Shown here: positions 1 to 10,734 of the stretch, piece by piece
Layout of the letters: the number at the start of each line of letters is the position of its first letter
Position numbering within the stretch: position 1 is the stretch's first letter
Assembly (NCBI RefSeq): GCF_000208745.1
Contig: NC_030854.1
Coordinates: forward strand, 29,715,606 to 29,779,605
From: Theobroma cacao
Lineage: Eukaryota; Streptophyta; Magnoliopsida; Malvales; Malvaceae
Reading direction: 5' to 3'
Length of the DNA stretch: 64,000 nt
Notes under the pieces: generated by a model
What the model was told of the DNA's origin: nothing
Databases searched by the model: none
Seen by the model: only the letters and a program-made list of their open reading frames with translations
Position numbers and translations under genes: made by a program

Positions 1-417
1 CCTACATAGCTATGCTCCATCACTGCTTGCTACAACACTCATTATTCAAGACTACTCCAATATTAGGTTCCGTCACCTCCAACACATCTTTTGTAACATT
101 ACTTCACTCTCTCACAAAATCCCCTCTAAAGCTTTTGCGTTTTGTTTGATGTCCTTATCTTTTTTTTTTTTTTAATTTTCCATAGAGTTAATGTTATGGA
201 GCTTTTTTCATTGATAAAACTTTCCATTATAGTTGGATTATATTGAGTGCAAGTATGTAATTAAGGTTTTATCCGAGTAGATCGTTTGAGATAACAATCC
301 CATGAAATATATAAAATCTTATGGTTCTGCTAAAAAAAATTCTTATTATTAATTTGAACTTTGCATTACTACATTTCCCTTATTGAAAACAAAATTTTCT
401 AACTCTTAAACAAAAAC
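1..417. other. AT-rich stretch, no recognisable feature
   Basis: I see no open frame of coding character here on either strand. The first 150 bases are more balanced in composition than the rest, but translate into frames full of stops. The LINE remnant that follows loses its similarity at about 418. Confidence 0.4.
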
Positions 418-1250
418 AAGGCTCAATCCGACCCTCTGAAGATAATAGTTTAGTCTCCCAACTTGTGATTTTATCATATATCTTAGTAACAAGAGCATCA
501 AACAATAATACCTTTTTATGCCTTTTATACAATGGACCTCTCAAGTAAATAATCAGAAGGCATTTATGTGTGAAGCCTATAACTTGAGTGATTATTTGCC
601 TTCTAGTGTTTGCAAGTCTACAATGCGTGATAAAACAACTCTTCTGGTGATTAACTCGTTGCCCTGATACTATTTCATACTCTTGTAAAAATTGAAGAAT
701 TCTCTACAGTGCCAATTTACTACCATTAGTAAATTTGAGCACATTGTTTGCAAATGCTAAGTGGCTAATATTCATTGAGCAACCAAAATAATAATGCAAT
801 GATGGAAATTTAGAGAACAAGGTATTTAAACCTCTTGATAAATATTATGCTACTAAAATAAATAAAAAAGTAGATCTCAAATCACCCTGCCTTAATCCTT
901 TTCTCGATTTAGAATACCCCATAGATATGCCATTTATCAATAACGAAAACAAGCAGTTAGAAATACACCTCTAAATCATATTTATCCATTGATCATTAAA
1001 GCCAAATTGTCACATCATGAGAAACAAAAAATCCAATTCAAACGATCATTTGCTTTCATCACATCGAGTTTAAGAGCTACATTACCTTTTATTGCTTTCT
1101 GGTCGATTTTTCCAATTAATTCATGTGCCAGTAAATATATTGTCACTGATAAGCCGACTACCAACAAACCCACTTTGATTCTCAATAGTAATAGAACGTA
1201 GAATTGTAGCAAGACGTTTAGCCAACAATTATTGAAACCCATTTTGTGGA
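418..1250 (-). mobile_element. LINE (L1-type) reverse transcriptase remnant
   Basis: Reading the minus strand from 1250 down to 418 gives, in shifting frames, the typical order of a plant L1 reverse transcriptase. There is a segment with 'LLAHELIGKIDQ' and 'NVALKLDVMKANDRLNW', which corresponds to the ALKLDMSKAYDR block. Then comes 'GLRQGD', then 'ISHLAFANNVLKF', which corresponds to the catalytic FADD block. Last is a 'ISGQRVN..KS' type block, seen here as 'VSGQRVNHQKSCF'. The two aspartates of FADD are replaced by NN and stops interrupt the frames, so this copy is dead. The endonuclease domain and the 3' end are absent, so it is a fragment. The family assignment rests on motif order and is firm; the subfamily is not resolved. 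Confidence 0.8.
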
Positions 1251-1380
1251 TATTAAAATAGTGATTTTATTGTATATAATGAGTTACGGTTGGAAACCTA
1301 TTATGTGATCAGAAGTAGTAGGTTTTATGATTATCAATAATGTAATAAGACTTATTCTTTCGTAAAATGTAAGAGGGAAA
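1239..1380 (+). repeat. Dispersed repeat, copy 1 (partner near 16685)
   Basis: The stretch starting at 'tttgtggatattaaaatag' is about three-quarters similar to 16690-16830, including the words 'tggatattaaaatag', 'tattatgtgat' and 'acttattctt'. Copy 1 starts directly at the edge of the LINE remnant. It shows no coding potential. The parent family is unknown; an LTR or intronic element edge is possible. Confidence 0.5.
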
Positions 1381-1499
1381 GATATAAAAGAATAAGGTAA
1401 GAGAGGAAATGTATGAGAGAAAAAGGTTAGAGGGAAAAGGTAAGGGGGAGAAACACGTCTACTTTAGGAAAAAGTTAAGAGGAATACTCTCTAAATTTT

Positions 1500-2442
1500 T
1501 CTATATCTGAGCCACCAAGCTAAGCTCTCCAGAACATCCCAATATGAACTAATCTATAAACTTTGCCATCTATTTTGAGTTATTTTCACTACCATCCATG
1601 TGAAGTAGATATTCCACTCGTTCCATTTGTTCGGATTGCTCTTTATATAGCATTACACTATTGTAAAGTAACTTTTAGAAAATTAATAAGTTAGTAGCCA
1701 AAATCAAATATCTAAATTACCTCGTGCAAGAGAATTCATGGTGAATGAAATTCTTATACATCACTCAGTAAGATATAATAAAAAAATAAAATAGAATATA
1801 GAAATAAAGTAATTTAATCTCGTATGTGTGAGCATGTCTATATGAGACTTGTTTTGGGAGTTATGTCTTAAGTCTTAGAAAACGACAATTGCTTTATGCA
1901 TACTACACATATTTCTTTTTCCCAGTACTATTTAAGACATGACATTGTTTTGCTAGGAAAACATTTTTAAAATGTAAAATAATTGAGAGTAACCCAATAT
2001 CTTATGTGTATAACATTTTAATTTTTTAGTTTCTAGAAAAATAGCTAAAAGTAATGCATCATCTTATGCTTGGTACCACATTTTATTTATTAATTTATTT
2101 ATTTTCAATTTGCGTTTCTTAATTAGTTGCCCCCTGCATCATGTAAATTTTCTTATTAAAAGATTAAGAAAATTTTTATGCGCAAAGATAGGGTGATGCA
2201 ATAAAACTTGTAAATAAAATAAAGATTTTAAGAAATAAATGAAATTTAAGAAAAAAAAATAGTAGTTCTAGGGTTGAAAAATAGTTTTATTTTTATTTTT
2301 AAAAAAAGAAAGAGTAAGTTTTTTGTTCTTTTGTGCCTTAGGCACTGTGAGCGCATAGCGATCACATGCACATAGGGTTCATTGAGTGCACGGATCCCTT
2401 ACATGTGGGATTCTCTGCACGTAGACTTTGCCTTTATATATA
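1500..2442. other. AT-rich intergenic stretch
   Basis: No gene or repeat can be recognised between the dispersed repeat and the MITE. The region is poor in G and C with scattered A and T runs. A small island around 2335-2440 is of more balanced composition ('ggcactgtgagcgcatagcg') but has no usable frame. Confidence 0.4.
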
Positions 2443-2792
2443 CAGTAAAATCTCTATAAATTAATACTCGATAAATTAATATTTGACTTGTCTTAACATG
2501 GGACCAATGTGATGAATTAATAATTCGTTAACTTTGTAAGATAATACATTTAAAAAAATACATAGGTCCACTTAATATATAATTAATAATCTTCTTATAC
2601 ATCAAAATTATATAAATGCATGACTTAATTAGGACTTTTTTAAAAATATGACTCTAACGTTACTTGTTTATTCTTGAAACTGATGTCTCATTGGACCTCA
2701 TCTCTAGTTGTTCTTAGTGCATTAACTTTTCATCTATCATTATTGATTTCTTTACACCTTTGAGATGAGAAACATTGTATGTAGTTTTACTG
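2443..2792 (+). mobile_element. Emigrant/pogo-like MITE (Tc1/mariner group)
   Basis: The left end reads 'CAGTAAAATCTCTATAAATT' right after a TA dinucleotide (2441-2442). This is the well-known terminal sequence of Emigrant-type pogo MITEs in dicots, with one substitution. The best right end is 'AGTTTTACTG' at 2783-2792, whose reverse complement matches the outer ten bases of the left end with one mismatch. The inner part of the right terminal repeat has decayed and the flanking TA is not kept. No transposase frame is present. The left end is convincing; the right boundary is an inference. Confidence 0.55.
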
Positions 2793-3011
2793 TTTGTGAT
2801 ATTGTATGTTCTTTGTTAGCTTTATTAGCTTTAAATTAATTACAATTTTGAAATGACAAAAATGATCAAAATTGCTTGAATGAGTTTTACACTTAAATTA
2901 TCATGTTAAAAACTCCCATGCATTTGCTTTTTCTAGGTACTTAACATAGTTTTAAAGACATTACACTCTTAAATCTAAGATGTTTTGTCATCATAAAAAA
3001 AGGAGGGAGAA
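2793..3011 (+). mobile_element. Remnant of the 3' internal end of a SIRE-like copia element, with polypurine tract
   Basis: This segment lines up with 10506-10734, which is the stretch just inside the 3' LTR of the same family. Shared words include 'catgcatttgctttttct' and 'acactcttaaatctaa', and both end in an A-rich purine tract followed by TGTTGACTCC. A polypurine tract should only precede a 3' LTR. Finding one in front of the left LTR means that LTR was also the 3' LTR of a neighbouring copy. Confidence 0.75.
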
Positions 3012-4364
3012 TGTTGACTCCATGTGTTTTTTATGATAACAAAACATTCTTCATTCATTGATAATTATATTATTTGAGTGTATAGAAAAAAACTTAAATT
3101 CCTTAACATATTTGCTATTTGAAAGCAAGCCAATAAGATTGTTCAATTGCAAGAGTAGTTAATCAATTAAACAAGCAAAAAAGAAATAACTTAATAAAGG
3201 CAGATTGGTCTTAATAGATTAACAAGAATCTTTACTTGATTAAGGAAATACTGAGCGTGCACCCGAATATTTGACTCATTGGTTGGTGCACAATCTCCCT
3301 GCTTAAAGAGCAGGGTTCAAATCCCCCTTCTCCTAATTATTAAAAAAAAAAAATACTGGGCACTACACCAAAGTTGGATAGAAAAGTCTTAATCAGTTAA
3401 CACAAGGCTTAATCAATTAAAAAGATATTAGATGCAAGACAAAAAGCATGTTAATCGATTAACCAAAAGGGTCAATTGATTAAATTTCAAACTTGGAGTA
3501 CCCAAAAGCATCAAAATTCAAATCCAAAATGATGTTGACTGCTGAAAGGCACCAAATGAAGAAATTCAAATTCGAGGATTACTTAATCGGTTAAAATTTA
3601 CTTTAATTGGTTAAAATTGAAGAAAAAGAAGTTTTAACCAGTTAAAGGGAAGATTAATCAATTAGAAGAAGGCTATTAAAAAATGTCACTTGAAGAATTT
3701 TGAAGATAAAAAGGTTTTACTTGATTAAAGTCCCCTGTCATTGATTAACACTATTTGTCTCTAATGACTAGAAACTATCTTTTAAGTATTTAAAGAGCTT
3801 TAAATGATCATAAATGTAAGAGAAAACCATCCAAGAGTAAGATTAGAGCCAATAAGTGTTTGAAAGTTCTCTTTTTCAAGTATACTTCACTCATATCTTT
3901 GAAAAAGTGATTGAGCTTAACTTTATATATCTTAAATCAACTAAGTGATCAATTGTACTTATTTTTTTTTCTCTATTTCTCATTTAGTTAGAGTGTGAAA
4001 GACACTTTAAGGGGTAAATTAAGCTTAGGAAAGCTTAAGTAATCTTGTAAGGGTTTTAAGCTTGGGTTAAAAGTTTTCCTAATAAAAGCTTGGTGGAGGT
4101 TGTCAATTCCATTGATTTAGTAAAGTTAGGTTGAAAATCCTTGATTGGGAGATGTAGTGGATGTAGGTCAAAGGGACTGAACCACTATAAATACTTCTGT
4201 TTTGTTCACTTCTCTTTACCATCTTTTTACTTGGTGTCTTTTAGCCTTAACAAGTTTTAAACTCTCCATTTCAAAATCATTTAAAAGTTTTTCAAACTTA
4301 AGAGTTTCCTTTAGAATTTTTTTCAATGCTATTCACCCCCTCTAACACTCTATTGGGACCAACA
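3012..4364 (+). mobile_element. Left LTR of SIRE/Maximus-like Ty1/copia element
   Basis: The LTR runs from TGTTGACTCC to TTGGGACCAACA. It is followed at once by a primer-binding site complementary to initiator tRNA-Met (TGGTATCAGA). It matches the right LTR at 10735-11938 along its whole length, with many substitutions and small indels, so the pair is old. It contains a SINE at 3254-3350 that the right LTR lacks. It also holds about a dozen variants of a palindromic word, TTAATCGATTAA, spread over 3150-3760. Confidence 0.85.
3254..3350 (+). mobile_element. tRNA-derived SINE inserted in the left LTR
   Basis: The right LTR has no sequence at this place, while the left LTR carries 97 extra bases flanked by an 8-bp direct repeat, AAATACTG (3246-3253 and 3351-3358). 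The insert has an A-box-like word ('ttgactcattggttggtgc'). It also has a 5-bp stem with a 7-base loop like an anticodon arm (CCTGC/GCAGG), a B-box (GGTTCAAATCC) and a 3' A-run. RNA polymerase III promoter boxes, a poly(A) tail and a target-site duplication are the hallmarks of a tRNA-derived SINE. The acceptor stem does not close, so it is not a working tRNA. The body of about 85 bases is short for a plant SINE. Confidence 0.85.
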
Positions 4365-4365
4365 A

Positions 4366-4379
4366 ATGGTATCAGAATC
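4366..4379 (+). promoter_or_regulatory. Retroelement primer-binding site (initiator tRNA-Met type)
   Basis: 'atggtatcagaatc' directly follows the LTR end CCAACA. TGGTATCAGA(GC) is the usual primer-binding site complementary to the 3' end of initiator tRNA-Met in Ty1/copia elements. The last bases have drifted. Confidence 0.8.
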
Positions 4380-4422
4380 TAACCTTTGATTTTAAAACTT
4401 AACATCCTAAGGGAAAGATCTA

Positions 4423-5665
4423 ATGGCTACTATAAATTATAATGTTTCTAAAGGTCAATCCATATTAGGCTTCCTCTATTTGATGGAACTAATTACCAAT
4501 ATTGGAGTACTAGAATATACATTTAAATTAGAGTTTGTTACTATGAGATGTGGAATGTCATTACCAAAAGCCCTTTCATTCCTATGAACACAAATTTGAT
4601 TACTGGTCAGAAAACTCCCAAAAAGAAAGATAAGTGGACAAATATTGAAATGAGAAAAGTTCAAATAAACTTCAAAGCCATAAACACTCTCCATTAAGCA
4701 TTAGTTTTATAGAGTTTAATAAAATTTCTACATGCATAACTGCCTAGGAAATTTGGGAGAAACTAATGATCATCCACAAAGGTACTTTACAAGTTAAAGA
4801 GTCTAAGATCACCCTTCTTACTAATAGCTATGAAATGTTCAAAATGAAACTAGGAGAAGACATAACCATCATGTATGATCAGTTTACAAACATTACCAAC
4901 AGGCTCAAGAAACTTGGAAAAGTCATTCTAGAACATTAATTGGTAAAAATGTTGCTTAGAAGCTGACCAAATAGTTAGAAGCCAAAGGTGATTGTAATTC
5001 GAGAAGCCCAAAATCTAAATGTCATCACCCTATATAAGATATGTGGCTCATCTCTCACCTATGAACAAGAAATGAAAGAAGAAGAAAAAAAGAAAGAATC
5101 TAAAAAAGAAGTAGAAGTAAGAGCCAACTTTTGCTTGATGGCCAAAGATGAAGAACTTAAGGTAATTTCTAAATTATCTAACATTTCTTATGATGAAATG
5201 CAAAATGAGTACAATTGTTTGTATTTTAAATTTGGAAAGTTAGCTTTAATGGATAAGGTTTTGAAAAAGAAAGCTTTGTCTTTAAATGATGAATTAAAAA
5301 AGATTAAATGTGATTTCAAATCAATTTTTGATTAAAAAGAAACATTTTTTAAATTGAGTTAAAGCATTCCAAAAATCAATTTTGAATCTTTAAAGTTAGA
5401 ACTAAAGAGCAATTGCAAAAGGCATTGGATACAAATGATGCTTTCAAAGCTGCAATGGAAGAGAGTTAAAAATTGAAATTGAACAAAGAAGTTAAACCAA
5501 TAGTAAATGCTGTTTTTAAGAGGAAAAATGATGTATCTTCATTCCATTGTTATGCTTGTGGCAAAAGAAGTGATCTCTCTTATGATTGTTATCGTAGGGG
5601 TAATAACCTCTCAAAAACCAAAATAATTTATGTGCCTAAAGGTTTTTTATGTGCTTACTAACCCT
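4423..5665 (+). pseudogene. Degraded copia (SIRE-like) gag
   Basis: Starting at the ATG at 4423, broken frames give an N-terminal block with 'LFDGTNYQYWSTR' and 'YEMWNVITKSPFIP'. A UBN2-type gag block follows at about 4740-4940 ('AREIWEKL'-like, then 'LTNSYEMFKMKLGEDI' and 'ITNRLKKLGK'). A lysine- and glutamate-rich stretch is at 4988-5335. A zinc knuckle at about 5540-5600 reads 'CYACGKRSDLSYDC', where the usual histidine is lost. Several frameshifts and stops break it. Gag packages the element's RNA; this copy cannot make the protein. The assignment to the SIRE/Maximus lineage is from gag words and LTR ends. Confidence 0.8.
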
Positions 5666-5719
5666 TAATATCAACGTATGTTATCTTTGAAAAAGAAATG
5701 AAAAATTATTTTGTAGGTT

Positions 5720-6060
5720 GAGCAAAAGTAAAAGGAACAACATTTGAAAGCTCCACCGAAGGAAAGACAGCCTTGGTACTTTGATAATGGCTGCTTAAGG
5801 CACATGACTAGAAATGAAAATATATTTGTCAAGCTTGTTAGAAAGAAAAACGATAGTCTCTCTTTTGGTGACAACTCCAAATGTATCATCCAAGGAATTG
5901 GAACCATTTGCAACACTTTTTAAACTCAAATCAAGCATGTTTTACTTACTGAACATCTAAAGCATAACTTATTAGGTATTAGTCATCTTTGTAATAGAGG
6001 ATTTAGAGTTTTCTATGATTCTCATGTGATTGACATTAATTTAACAAAGTTGTATTCATT
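5720..6060 (+). pseudogene. Degraded copia aspartic protease region
   Basis: The frame gives 'PWYFDNGCLRHMT' followed by 'SLSFGDNSKCIIQGIGTI' and 'LGISHLCNRGFRVFY'. This is the start of a Ty1/copia protease, normally W.LDSG(C/A)S.HMT. The catalytic DSG is changed to DNG here, and an in-frame stop sits after 'ICNTF', so it is inactive. No integrase or reverse transcriptase follows. Confidence 0.75.
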
Positions 6061-6089
6061 AGCAAAAGGTTTGAAAATATTTATGTGAA

Positions 6090-6500
6090 TTTGAGAAAAT
6101 GAATTTGAAATACAAGAAAATGCTTTCAAAATTTAATGTTGAAAATGATTTCTTAATGAAACTAACTATTGATTTGGAAAAAGAAAAGGAAAAATAGAAA
6201 ATGTATTTTGAAGCCTACTAAAAGAAAATTGACATTTTGGAAAAAAAGAATTTAGATATTAAAATAATACTTGAAGATTTGACATATAAAAAGACAAAAG
6301 TTTCATGAATTCCCTACTTTCAAAATTGACCAAATGCAATTATTGTAACTTTCATGGTCATATTTCACACACTTGTTCAATTAAGAAATATTTACCTTAT
6401 CGAGTTAAACAAATGTGGATTTCAAAAGAACTTTGTAATTAATGAGACTAACTATCAAGGATCCAAAGCAATCTAGATACCAAAGATTAAATGAAAAGTA
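6090..6500 (+). pseudogene. Second gag-like coiled-coil and zinc-knuckle block
   Basis: Downstream of the protease remnant the sequence again reads like copia gag. It has a lysine/glutamate-rich heptad-like stretch, then a well-kept CCHC knuckle 'CNYCNFHGHISHTC' at about 6330-6375 and 'YRVKQMWISKEL'. In an intact element this block belongs before the protease. Its position after it points to a rearranged or composite internal region. Stops interrupt it. Confidence 0.65.
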
Positions 6501-8936
6501 TCTCTTGTAGATGTGCTAGAGCAAGGAGATATATATTCTTGAATATTGAATGCCCTCTAGACACACAATGGAAATTAGGTGATTTTTATACCAAAAGTCA
6601 TTTATTTGTGAAATTTTGAACTTTGGTTGTTTGCTCTTATTTTGCTTGGTTGTCAAATTCTTGAGATTGATTGATTTAGCTTGGTTTTTGTTTGCTTGTT
6701 TAATTGGGAACTTTGATTGTTTTTTCATGCTTAAATATTAAGTGTATAATTCTTTGTTTACTCTCATTTGAGTTATAATGATAAATTTTTGTTATGTAAT
6801 TTGATTTGATTTTGTACATGCTATAAATTGTATAATCTTGAAGGAAGTATGAGCCTAAATATTGAGTATGTGCTTATGTTTAATCTTGAATATATTCTCA
6901 TGCTTATGCCAAAAGTTTTTTTTTTTTATAGAAAATTACTTGTTTATATATTTTTGATTTTTTATTGATTTTGCTTGATTGTGGAAAATTGTTTTGCTAT
7001 AAAATTCCTCATGTTTTGTGAAATTGATTTTATATTTTTTCAGGGAAAATGATTTTTGAGCATATTTTTAAGCATAAAAGGTCGATGTTGATTGATTTAC
7101 ATAATTGCCTATTCTAGTAACATAAACAAGGAAAATTGAGTCTAAAGATTTAACTTTGTGATTTCCTTGTGTCTAATTAGATAATTTGACCACTTGCACA
7201 ACTTTGCTTTCAAATTTAAAACTTATTTGAATGTTTCAAGTTGGCTAAAATTGGGCATGATAAGCTTTAACTACTTGAATTGGTATTTTTAAAGCAAGAT
7301 GAGCTTATATGAGATGTTTGCCACCATTAAGTTTATAATGATTTATGAATTAGGCAAGTTTGTTTCATGATAAAAATACTTATTGAGTTGTTCTTATTGG
7401 ATGTGCATGCTTGCTTGTAAGCTTGAATGACCATAAGGGTATTTGGGCACAATTTTAAGGTATTTGAAAATGACCCTTGGAATGCATAAACTTGATTCAT
7501 TTGCTTATTGCATATTTTATAAATCATTTAGAACATAATTAAACTAAATTGAATGACCTTGAGCTTATGATTTTACACAAAGCATGTCCAACTCAAATCT
7601 TATGTGTTTTAAATGCAAAAATTTTGAAAAGAGAGATTAAACCTTTTTGTTCTCTTTGATTGAATTGATTTGAATGATGTTTTTGATGAACTTATATCAA
7701 ATATGCTTTAATCTCTTGTTTTGATCGATTAAAAGTTGTTTTATGTGCTTAAAATAGGGTTTTAATTGGTTAAAATCATGGTTTAATTGATTAAAGTGGT
7801 CTTGGAAACTTGGAAAGTACACTTTAATCAATTAACTTGGAGTTTTAACTAATTAAAATGTTTTGAAATTGTGATGTGAAAAAGGTTTTAAGGTTTAAAC
7901 AATTAAGTATTTCTCAATGATGATTCTTGGCCCTTAGAAATGTGCATGATTAACACTCTCATGATCATTTGGTGCAAACACATTGCAAAACTTGTTGAGA
8001 AATGGAAAAACTCTCATGAACGCTTGAATTTGATTTTTCCAGACATGGCACTCATACCGATCTTATAAACTCTCACGCATTTACAATGATAAAGATTGAA
8101 ATATGAGAAATTGTTCGTAAATGCTTTAATTTCTCGAATTTATTATTTCTCATATGCTTACATTGAAAATCATTTCTTGAGAATTACAATGTTCAAATGC
8201 TTAGTCTAGGAACAATTGTTGAAATATGCTTTATGTTTGTGCTTAAATGATTGTTTCAAGATTGATTTCTTAATTATGCATATGAATTTGATTAGGATGA
8301 ACTCATTAAACTAAATGAAAAATATTTTTTGTTTATCTATTATTTTAGTCAGGTCACATGCTTACTAGACATTTAATCTTGCTTGACCTTAATGATTGAA
8401 GTTTAAAACTTAACTTAAGTAATAGAATTACTTATGGTACCTAATTGCATAACTCAAGTCAAGTTTGATCATGACATATATTGTGTGTTGATAGTTGAAA
8501 TTTATTTTGAATATACATTTGAATGTTAACTATGTCTTCATTAAGCCTTAATGTTTGTATAATCTAAAGATTTTGTGTGCATCCAACTTTAGCTTATAAG
8601 ATATCATAAATAACTTGACATGTCAAACGAAAAATGGTCTATAGCTTTAGTTAGCAATGAATACCTAATGTGCTTTGATTGGATATCTCTTTCTTAAATC
8701 TTGACAATTGGTATTTATTCATGATTAAATGTTCACTTTTAACATATTCATGATTTGAGTACTTTATTTTCAATATTCCATAACAATTGATATCACTCAT
8801 GAATAATGAATTATTGAGAAATAGCATGTACCTTGAATTTCAATACTTGCATATTGTTGATTGGTATATGTATATGTCTATATAATTTTTTTTTTTAAAA
8901 AATTATATTCATGCTTGCATTTCGTAAAACAAATTA

Positions 8937-9028
8937 GATTCATGATTAATGAAAATAGCCATTTGATTTCTTATAATCATGTTGATTCATGATTAATGAA
9001 AATAGCCATTTGATTTCTTATAATCATG
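8937..9028 (+). repeat. Perfect 46-bp tandem duplication
   Basis: The unit starting 'gattcatgattaatgaaaat' at 8937 repeats exactly from 8983. It lies in non-coding retroelement DNA, and the perfect match suggests a recent slippage event. Confidence 0.9.
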
Positions 9029-9214
9029 TTTTTGCTTACTTGATCATAATATTCTTTTACATGATTCCAATAAGTGCAAAATGCTTTGGTAATGCTTCAT
9101 TAACAATGATATTTTCTTGATGTGAAAATTCTCCTTGAATTACTAGTGTCAGACATGATTTGGAGTACATTTCTTGTAATGCTTGCTTGATGGCGATAAT
9201 GATTGTGAATACAT

Positions 9215-9315
9215 AATGACTGCTTGATGAAAATTGAGAATGCTTAATGATGCTTGATGAAAATTGAGAATGATGAATGACACTTGATGATAATTGAGAA
9301 TGATACTTGATGACG
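9215..9315 (+). repeat. Short minisatellite with TTGATGAAAATTGAGAATG units
   Basis: Three to four imperfect units built around 'cttgatgaaaattgagaat' occur with about 28-33 bp spacing. Open frames on the minus strand here, rich in serine and histidine, are by-products of the repeat. Confidence 0.75.
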
Positions 9316-10734
9316 AGTGATATCTTGGACATGCCTTAGAACTACCTTGCACATATTTCTTGAAAATATGAGTATTGGAAGCATATGTTGAGCATCTTTT
9401 TAAATGCTCATACTAATCTAGTTCCATAAATATTTAAATATTAGATGAACATGTTGAATATCTACTTAAATACTCATTTATTTTAGGCTCATGATTTCTC
9501 TCCTAACAAATGGCCTTTTAACAATTGGTAACTTGTTAGTTTCATGATTTCTCTAAAAGGGAGTAAGATTATACTTTAAAGTGATTATTTTCCTTGTCAC
9601 TTCTCCTTTTGTTTCATGATTTCCTTTATTAACAATTGATATTGACCTAATGATTTATTAAGGAGGAGTCAATCATTGACATATATATTTGCATGAATTT
9701 TTTCAATCAAAGTTGGTGTCATTAGCACTTGGTATCTTCAACAACAAGTTGTAGTGAGAATCCAACATTTGGTGTCTTTCACTGTTGGTAATATCTTTTA
9801 AACACCGAAATAATATTGCATTTTACATTGCTTCTCACTTATGCTTGAATGTTGAAATCAACAAGTGATATCAAGTTTCTTAATTCATCCCAAACATTGA
9901 TATAAAGTTTTAAGTTCATTCAATTCGCATCTAGCTTTAAATTAATATCAAGCCCTATATTGTGTCTTCTCACTTGAGCTTTAAAATTCATTAAATCTTT
10001 ATTAAATGTGTCTTGTAATTAACAAATTGATATGCTTGGTATGTTTAATGTCCTTTCAAAAAAAAAAAAAGCCTTCCCTAGTGGTTTGCCAATTGGTATA
10101 ATAAGCTTTAAAATGATTTTATCCTTCATAATTGATTTTGTGCTTATGTAATTTTACAAAGGAGGAGCTTTTATTTAAATCTATCAATTGGTTTCTTGAA
10201 CTTAACATTGATTTCTAATAATTAGTATATTCCTTATTGCTCTTGTTATGGTTTGCAAATTGTTGTGCATATTCTGCTTTTATCTTCCTTTATGATGTAA
10301 CAAAAGAAAGGGGGAGATATGAGAAAATTTACATATTCAAAAAGGAATATTTGACATTGTAGCTTTAATCAAGTTTGAACTTTGCAACCATTACTGGGGA
10401 GTTTTTCAAATCTTTAAATATTTTATAAAAGCTTAACATTTCAAATCAAAGTACTTCACGATTAAACTTAAGGGGAGTATTTTAACAAGCAAATTTTACT
10501 CAAAAGTTTTTGTGATATCAAAAAGGGGAAGATCATTAGCTTTATTTGCTCTAAATTGATTATTGTTTTGAAATGAAAAAAATTATTAAAATTGTTTGAA
10601 TGAGTTTTGCACTTAAACTATTCATGTTAAAAACTCCCATGCATTTGCTTTTTCTAAGCACTTAACATAGTTTTCAAGACATCACACTCTTAAATCTAAA
10701 GGTGTTTTGTCACTATAAAAAAAAAAAGGGTGAA

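Larger units (their letters stand above)
6501..10734 (+). mobile_element. Non-coding AT-rich internal region of the SIRE-like element
   Basis: About 4.2 kb between the gag remnants and the right LTR shows no integrase, reverse transcriptase, RNase H or envelope motif in any frame. It is T-rich with many 'gcttgattgattg' style words. It contains five TTAATCGATTAA-like words at 7725-7860, a perfect 46-bp tandem duplication at 8937-9028 and a short minisatellite at 9215-9310. It ends in an A-rich polypurine tract (10716-10734). The element is therefore a gag-only, non-autonomous type that would have needed enzymes from an autonomous relative. Confidence 0.7.

Noticed and set aside
3254..3350. Possible functional tRNA gene
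   Set aside because: It has A- and B-box words and an anticodon-arm-like hairpin, but no closing acceptor stem, and it has an A-tail and target duplication; it is a SINE.
8937..9028. CRISPR-like direct repeat
   Set aside because: There are only two adjoining identical units without spacers, in a plant genome; it is a tandem duplication.
9057..9352. Two Ser/His-rich minus-strand frames
   Set aside because: They come from the short minisatellite at 9215-9310.
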